Positions 13,374-17,023 of a stretch of DNA of 17,023 nt are shown piece after piece. The stretch comes from DATKEH01 sp035546355. Its GTDB lineage: Bacteria > Acidobacteriota > Thermoanaerobaculia > Multivoradales > JAIOJS01. The notes beneath the pieces were generated by a model, which saw nothing but the letters and a program-made list of their open reading frames with translations, was not told where the DNA came from and did no database searches. Numbering within the stretch: the stretch's first letter is position 1; the number at the start of each line of letters is the position of its first letter. Position numbers and translations under genes: made by a program. The stretch covers positions 1-17,023 of the forward strand of contig DATKEH010000027.1 in assembly GCA_035546355.1 (NCBI GenBank). The letters are read 5' to 3'.

Positions 13374-14858
13374 ATGGCCTCGCCGCCCCCTTCTGCTTCC
13401 GCGCCCTTCGTCGAGGGTGCCGTGCCGACCCTCGCCGGCCCGCGGCGCGAGGAGCTCGCCGAGGCGCTGGCGCTCGCCGCCGCGGAGGCACGGGCCTACC
13501 TCGACGGCCTGGACGACCGGCCGGCCCGCGGCGCGGCGGTCGATGCCGCCACCCGGTCGTTCCGCGCCCCGCTCCCCGAGCACGGGGTGGGGGCCGCGGC
13601 CGCCCTGCGCGAGCTCGTCGCCCGCGGCCTCGACGGCACGGTCGCCTCGGCCGGGCCGCGCTGCTTCCACTTCGTCATCGGCGGCGCCACGCCGGCGGCG
13701 CTGGCCGCCGATTGGCTGACGGCCGCCCTCGACCAGATGGCCTACGCCTGGGTGTCCTCGCCGCTCGGCGTCGAGATCGAGCGGCTGGCTCTCGACTGGC
13801 TGAAGGAGCTGTTCGCGCTGCCGCCCGCCTGGGGCGGGGTGACGACCACCGGCGCCACCATGGCCAACTTCGTCGGCCTCGCCGCGGCGCGCCAGTGGTG
13901 GGGGGAGCGCCACGGCTTCGACCCCTCCGAGCGGGGGATGGGCGGCGCGCCGCCGCTGCCGGTGCTGACGGGCGGCCACGTCCACGGCAGCGCGCTCAAG
14001 TGCGTGGCGATGCTCGGCATCGGCCGCCGGCAGGTGCGCCGCTACACCCGCAACGCGGCCGGCGATCTCGACCTCGGCGCGCTGGAGCGGGCCCTGCGCG
14101 GGCTCGGCGGCGCACCCGCCGTGGTCCTCGCCACCGTCGGCGAGCCCAACGCCGGCGCCTGCGATCCCGTCGCGGAGATGGCGGAGCTTGCCGAGCGCCA
14201 CGGCGCCTGGCTGCACGTCGACGGCGCCTTCGGCCTCTTCGCGCGGCTGTCGCCGCGCACCGCGCACCTCGCGGCCGGCGTCGAGCGCGCCCAGTCGCTG
14301 TGCGTCGACGGCCACAAGTGGCTCAACGTCCCCTACGATTGCGGCTTCGCCTTCGTCGCCGAGCCGGCGCTGATGGGGCGCGCCTTCCGCTACACCGGCG
14401 AGTACCTGCCCGACCCCGACGATCCGCGCCCCAACCTCGGCACCCTCGGCCCCGAGAGCTCGCGCCGGGCGCGGGGGCTGATGGTGTGGGCGACCCTGCG
14501 CGCCTACGGCCGCAGCGGCCACCGGGCGATGATCGAGCGCCACCTCGCGCTGGCGCAGCGGCTGGCGCGGCGGGTCGACGAGGCGCCCGACCTCGAGCGG
14601 CTGGCCGAGGTGCCGCTGTGCGTGGTCTGCTTCCGCTACGCCCCGCCGGGAATGCCCGAGGCGGCCCTCGACGGGCTCAACCGGCGTCTCGGGGGGGCGC
14701 TGCTCGAGGACGGCCGCTTCTACGCCGGCACCACCACCTACGCCGGCAACACCGCCCTGCGCCCGGCGATCGTCAACTGGCGCACGCGCGAGGAGGACGT
14801 CGACGCGTTCGTCGAGGTGGTGCGGGAGCTCGGCGCGCGGCTGGCAGCGGATCGCTGA
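13374..14858 (+). CDS. Group II PLP-dependent decarboxylase (aromatic amino acid decarboxylase-like)
   Basis: 494 residues from ATG 13374, about the length of aromatic L-amino acid decarboxylases. The PLP lysine is K315 in VDGHKWLNVP (family pattern D/N-x-HKW). D283 in HVDGAFG should bind the PLP nitrogen, H204 in GHVHGSALK is the expected ring-stacking His, and TTTGATMANFVGL is the phosphate-binding loop. FHFVIGGATP near the start is the family's substrate-channel segment. The enzyme should remove CO2 from an amino acid or act as an aldehyde synthase; the substrate cannot be fixed from sequence. ATG 13374 is preferred because GGGAAG lies close upstream (13364-13369). A GTG at 13317 would add 19 unconserved-looking residues. 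No transporter or partner gene is adjacent, so no pathway context is visible. Cytoplasmic. Confidence 0.93.
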   Translation: MASPPPSASAPFVEGAVPTLAGPRREELAEALALAAAEARAYLDGLDDRPARGAAVDAATRSFRAPLPEHGVGAAAALRELVARGLDGTVASAGPRCFHFVIGGATPAALAADWLTAALDQMAYAWVSSPLGVEIERLALDWLKELFALPPAWGGVTTTGATMANFVGLAAARQWWGERHGFDPSERGMGGAPPLPVLTGGHVHGSALKCVAMLGIGRRQVRRYTRNAAGDLDLGALERALRGLGGAPAVVLATVGEPNAGACDPVAEMAELAERHGAWLHVDGAFGLFARLSPRTAHLAAGVERAQSLCVDGHKWLNVPYDCGFAFVAEPALMGRAFRYTGEYLPDPDDPRPNLGTLGPESSRRARGLMVWATLRAYGRSGHRAMIERHLALAQRLARRVDEAPDLERLAEVPLCVVCFRYAPPGMPEAALDGLNRRLGGALLEDGRFYAGTTTYAGNTALRPAIVNWRTREEDVDAFVEVVRELGARLAADR

Positions 14859-14885
14859 GCGGCTCGGCCCCGGGGAGCTGGGCGG

Positions 14886-14897
14886 CGATCGCGATCG
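14886..14897. repeat. 12-bp perfect palindrome CGATCGCGATCG
   Basis: A perfect palindrome 28 bases after the decarboxylase stop and just before the AT-rich leader of the next gene. It could be an operator, but CG/GATC-rich palindromes are also expected by chance in DNA of this composition. Confidence 0.3.
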
Positions 14898-14911
14898 GAA
14901 TACCCCCCGTC

Positions 14912-14948
14912 GCCTAACTTGTTGTAAATGTTGAGGAAGTGAAATCAG
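14912..14948 (+). promoter_or_regulatory. AT-rich island upstream of the 15006 gene, probable promoter region
   Basis: The stretch beginning CCTAACTTGTTGTAAATG and ending near TGAAATCAG is the longest AT-rich run in the window and lies 58-94 bases before ATG 15006. It contains TTGTAAAT, a -10-like element, but I cannot find a convincing -35 partner at normal spacing. A promoter or other regulatory role is inferred from composition and position. Confidence 0.35.
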
Positions 14949-15005
14949 CAGCGGCAGGCGGTCCGTGTGTCGCGCGGCAGTGCCCTCTGGGCGGGAAGGA
15001 TACCC

Positions 15006-15983
15006 ATGACAGTCTCGATGACCACCATCACCCCCACCGTGTCGACCCCACCGGACGACGGGACCCTCTATCGCCACACCCGGCGCCCCGAATGGGGCCT
15101 CGCCATCCTCGCCTGGGAGCGCGGCGATCAGCGCGCCTACCAGTTCGACGACGGCAAGCTGCGGGTGCTGAAGGATGGGTTCTTCCACCTCATGGAGCCC
15201 GTCGCCGACGTCCGCGAGGGCGCCGAGTCCCGCGTCGCCGCCGAGCTGCAGGAGACGCTGGCACTGCGGGGCGGCGAGCGGCGCAAGCCGCTCGAGCCGG
15301 TCTACCCCTTCGACGATCAGCTGCGCATCTTCCGCTCCCTGTTCCCGCAGGGGTTTGCCGGCGGCAAGTGGAAGCGTGCCCGGCGCGGCGAGGGGGGCGA
15401 GTCGCTCAAGCGCCACCGCGACCCGGCGATCGAAGCCGCGCGGCGGCTGCTCGCCAGGGACGAGCTCGACGAGCTGCTGGCCAGCGATCGGGCCGGCGCC
15501 GTGGTCGATCGCGCGGTCGAGGTGCTGCGCGGCACCGATCTGGTGGCGCTGCGGTCGACGCGGGATCTCGACGGCCTCGCCGGCGAGGCGCGCCAAGAGG
15601 CGGGGCGTGCGCTACGCGACCTGCTGTATGGCGACGAGCGCTACGGCGCGCGTTTCCGCGCCTGGGTCAACGCCCTGCGCAGCGGGATCGACAGGAAGCT
15701 CTCCTGGCGCCTGGTCACCGCCCTGCCGGCTCTGGTCTTTCCCGACCGCCACACCTGCGTGCGGCCGAGCGCGTTCCGCAAGCAGGCCGCGGTCTTCGCG
15801 CCCGACCGGCTCTATTCGCGGCGGCCGATGCGCCGGGCGTACAGCAACTATCTGCAGGTGGCCGAGGCGACGCGCGAGCGGCTGACGGCGGAAGGCTACC
15901 CGCCGTGCGACCTGCTCGACGTCTACGACTTCATCTGGGTGACGCTACGACCCTCGGCGGCCCAGCAGCTCGAGGCGGCCTGA
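15006..15983 (+). CDS. Uncharacterised protein with DUF3553-like N-terminal module
   Basis: 325 residues, no signal peptide or membrane helix. Residues about 20-65 (YRHTRRPEWGLAILAWERGD... FDDGKLRVLKDGFFHL) follow the pattern of small SH3/Tudor-like DUF3553 modules, which occur at the C-termini of some UvrD-like helicases. The middle (about 70-215) is a charged helical region. The C-terminal part has conserved-looking blocks: LVTALPALVFPDRHTCVRPSAF, and a final DLLDVYDFIWVTL. These resemble the RHxxxxP and DVQSFIWV blocks I recall from uncharacterised proteins, but I cannot name the family with certainty. A nucleic-acid-related function is a guess from the N-terminal module only. ATG 15006 has GGGAAGGA five bases upstream; GTG 14967 is an alternative start. 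It is preceded by an AT-rich leader and is probably its own transcription unit. Confidence 0.8.
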   Translation: MTVSMTTITPTVSTPPDDGTLYRHTRRPEWGLAILAWERGDQRAYQFDDGKLRVLKDGFFHLMEPVADVREGAESRVAAELQETLALRGGERRKPLEPVYPFDDQLRIFRSLFPQGFAGGKWKRARRGEGGESLKRHRDPAIEAARRLLARDELDELLASDRAGAVVDRAVEVLRGTDLVALRSTRDLDGLAGEARQEAGRALRDLLYGDERYGARFRAWVNALRSGIDRKLSWRLVTALPALVFPDRHTCVRPSAFRKQAAVFAPDRLYSRRPMRRAYSNYLQVAEATRERLTAEGYPPCDLLDVYDFIWVTLRPSAAQQLEAA

Positions 15984-16020
15984 CCGGCAGGGGCACCTTC
16001 CCCGGCCAGCCGCCGGGGGG

Positions 16021-16026
16021 GATAAT
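16021..16026 (+). promoter_or_regulatory. Candidate -10 element (GATAAT) just before the TPR gene
   Basis: GATAAT matches TATAAT at 5 of 6 positions and is five bases from ATG 16032, the same geometry as CATAAT before the response regulator. TTCCCC (15998-16003) sits 17 bases upstream as a poor -35. A G-run just upstream could also serve as a weak ribosome binding site on a longer transcript, so a leaderless start is suggested, not shown. Confidence 0.4.
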
Positions 16027-16031
16027 GGGCC

Positions 16032-17023
16032 ATGTACCGGGCGTCTCGCTGCCGGAGGAATCCCCGCGGCGCCGCCATCCTGGCGGCGCTGCTGGCGGCA
16101 GGTGCATCGGCGACGCCCGCCGCGCTCCTGGCCAGACCGCTCGACCCGCTGCGGCTGACTCCCGAGATGCGGGCCTGGGCGCACCAGCAGGCGCCGCCGG
16201 GGCTCGATCCCGAGCTGCGCATGGAGCGGCTGCTGGACACTCTCCTGGGGCCCGCCGAGGACGCGCTGCGCTACGACGCCTCCTTCAACGGCACCGCCGA
16301 GGAGGTGTTCGCCGCCGGTCGCTACAACTGCCTGTCGCTGGCGCACCTGCTGGTCGCGCTCGGGCGTGAGGTCGGCGTCGCCACCTACTACCTGCGCGAG
16401 GCCGCGCCGCGTTCCTTCCGCAAGGAGGGCGACCTGGTGCTGGTCACCGAGCACGTCACCGTGGGGTGGGGCGAGACCGGCGCGCGGTGGGAGCTGCGAT
16501 TACAGGGGCAGCCGCTGGCGCTGCGTCTCGACAGGATCTCCGACGCCACGGCGCTGGCCCTGCACTACAGCAACCTCGGTACCGACGGGCTGCGCGCCGG
16601 GCGCCCGCAGCAGGCGCGCGAGCGCCTGGAGGCGGCGGTGGCTACCGACGGCGAGCTCGCCGGCGCCTGGGTCAACCTCGGCGTCGCCCGGCGCCGGCTG
16701 GGCGACGCCGACGGCGCCGAGGCCGCCTACCTGCGCGCCACCGAGGCCGATCCGGCTCACGCCACCGCCTACGTCAACCTGTTCGCGCTGCTGCGGGCGC
16801 GGGGACGGCCGGATGCGGCGCGCGAGCTGATCGACCTGCTCGATCGGCGCGGCAACCGCAATCCCTTCGTCTTCCTGATGCTCGGGGACGCGGCGCGAGA
16901 CGACGGGCGGCTGCAGGAGGCGCGGCGCCTCTATCGCCGCGCGCGCCACCGCGGGCCGCGACACCCGGAGGTGCTGGCCGCCCTCGGCGAGCTGGCGCTC
17001 GCCGAGCAGCGCGAGCGGGCGGC
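16032..17023 (+). CDS. Transglutaminase-like/TPR repeat protein, 3' end outside the window
   Basis: The first 330 residues are visible and the frame is open at the window end. The N-terminus is basic with a hydrophobic stretch (about 13-33, GAAILAALLAAGASATPAAL), consistent with a signal peptide. Residues about 45-170 resemble a transglutaminase-like cysteine-protease fold: C100 in RYNCLSLAHLLVALGREVGV and H141 in VTEHVTVGW are the likely Cys-His pair. From about 177 come TPR units (about 177-208, 211-242, 245-272, 279-308, and a fifth starting near 313) with typical G/A/Y spacing and ADP/P turns. This combination occurs in exported proteins of Gram-negative bacteria, where TPRs mediate protein contacts; the target is unknown. 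The gene begins 48 bases after the previous stop, with its own promoter-like element. ATG 16032 is the first start after that stop. Confidence 0.85.
   Translation, partial: MYRASRCRRNPRGAAILAALLAAGASATPAALLARPLDPLRLTPEMRAWAHQQAPPGLDPELRMERLLDTLLGPAEDALRYDASFNGTAEEVFAAGRYNCLSLAHLLVALGREVGVATYYLREAAPRSFRKEGDLVLVTEHVTVGWGETGARWELRLQGQPLALRLDRISDATALALHYSNLGTDGLRAGRPQQARERLEAAVATDGELAGAWVNLGVARRRLGDADGAEAAYLRATEADPAHATAYVNLFALLRARGRPDAARELIDLLDRRGNRNPFVFLMLGDAARDDGRLQEARRLYRRARHRGPRHPEVLAALGELALAEQRERA

Noticed and set aside
11718..15596. A 1292-codon open frame on the minus strand crossing lepB, the DinB gene, the decarboxylase and part of the next gene
   Set aside because: It is antisense to several genes with clear catalytic motifs, its translation is low-complexity (Arg, Ala, Gly, Pro, His rich) and it crosses gene boundaries; it is a by-product of GC-rich third positions.

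Overview
The window is about 17 kb of very GC-rich, densely packed bacterial DNA. Every supported gene lies on the + strand. The gene content suggests an Acidobacteriota-like or similar high-GC, Gram-negative-type soil or sediment bacterium: a two-permease MacAB-type ABC exporter with an NtrC/NtrY-type two-component pair, a DUF5117/DUF4953 zinc-protease lipoprotein, a DinB-fold protein and a group II PLP decarboxylase. The taxonomic placement is inference; no rRNA or other marker gene is present. No tRNA, rRNA, CRISPR array, insertion sequence or phage gene was seen.

Region 1 (1-1034) is the 3' part of a gluzincin-type peptidase (HELVH...EG). Region 2 (1035-8936) is the most interesting part. 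It starts with a 185-base regulatory stretch holding two copies of the palindrome GGACAGCTGTCC exactly 23 bp apart, an imperfect GTGAAC/GTTCAC palindrome, and a sigma-54 promoter with an intact core (TTGGCAC-N5-TTGC). The predicted start site lies 20 bases before a membrane fusion protein gene with a good ribosome binding site. Then follow a MacB/LolD-type ATPase, two FtsX/MacB-type permeases, a sigma-54-activating response regulator (receiver, AAA+, Fis-type HTH) and an NtrY-like histidine kinase, with gaps of no more than about 20 bases or overlaps. The simplest reading is a self-contained circuit: the kinase and regulator encoded at the end of the operon act on the enhancer pair and sigma-54 promoter at its head. 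The second permease carries an extra signal-anchor-like helix and about 110 residues of predicted periplasmic beta-rich domain, an unusual fusion.

Region 3 (8980-12557) has a recognisable sigma-70-type promoter (TTGGCG-N17-TATATA), a large zinc-metalloprotease lipoprotein gene, and signal peptidase I (lepB) overlapping it by four bases. Region 4 (12683-14858) has a DinB-family protein and a PLP-dependent decarboxylase, each apparently a separate unit. Region 5 (15006-17023) has an uncharacterised protein with a DUF3553-like N-terminus behind an AT-rich leader, and the 5' part of a transglutaminase-like/TPR protein cut by the window end. The response regulator and the TPR protein both have an ATAAT -10-like element five bases before the ATG, suggesting leaderless transcripts.
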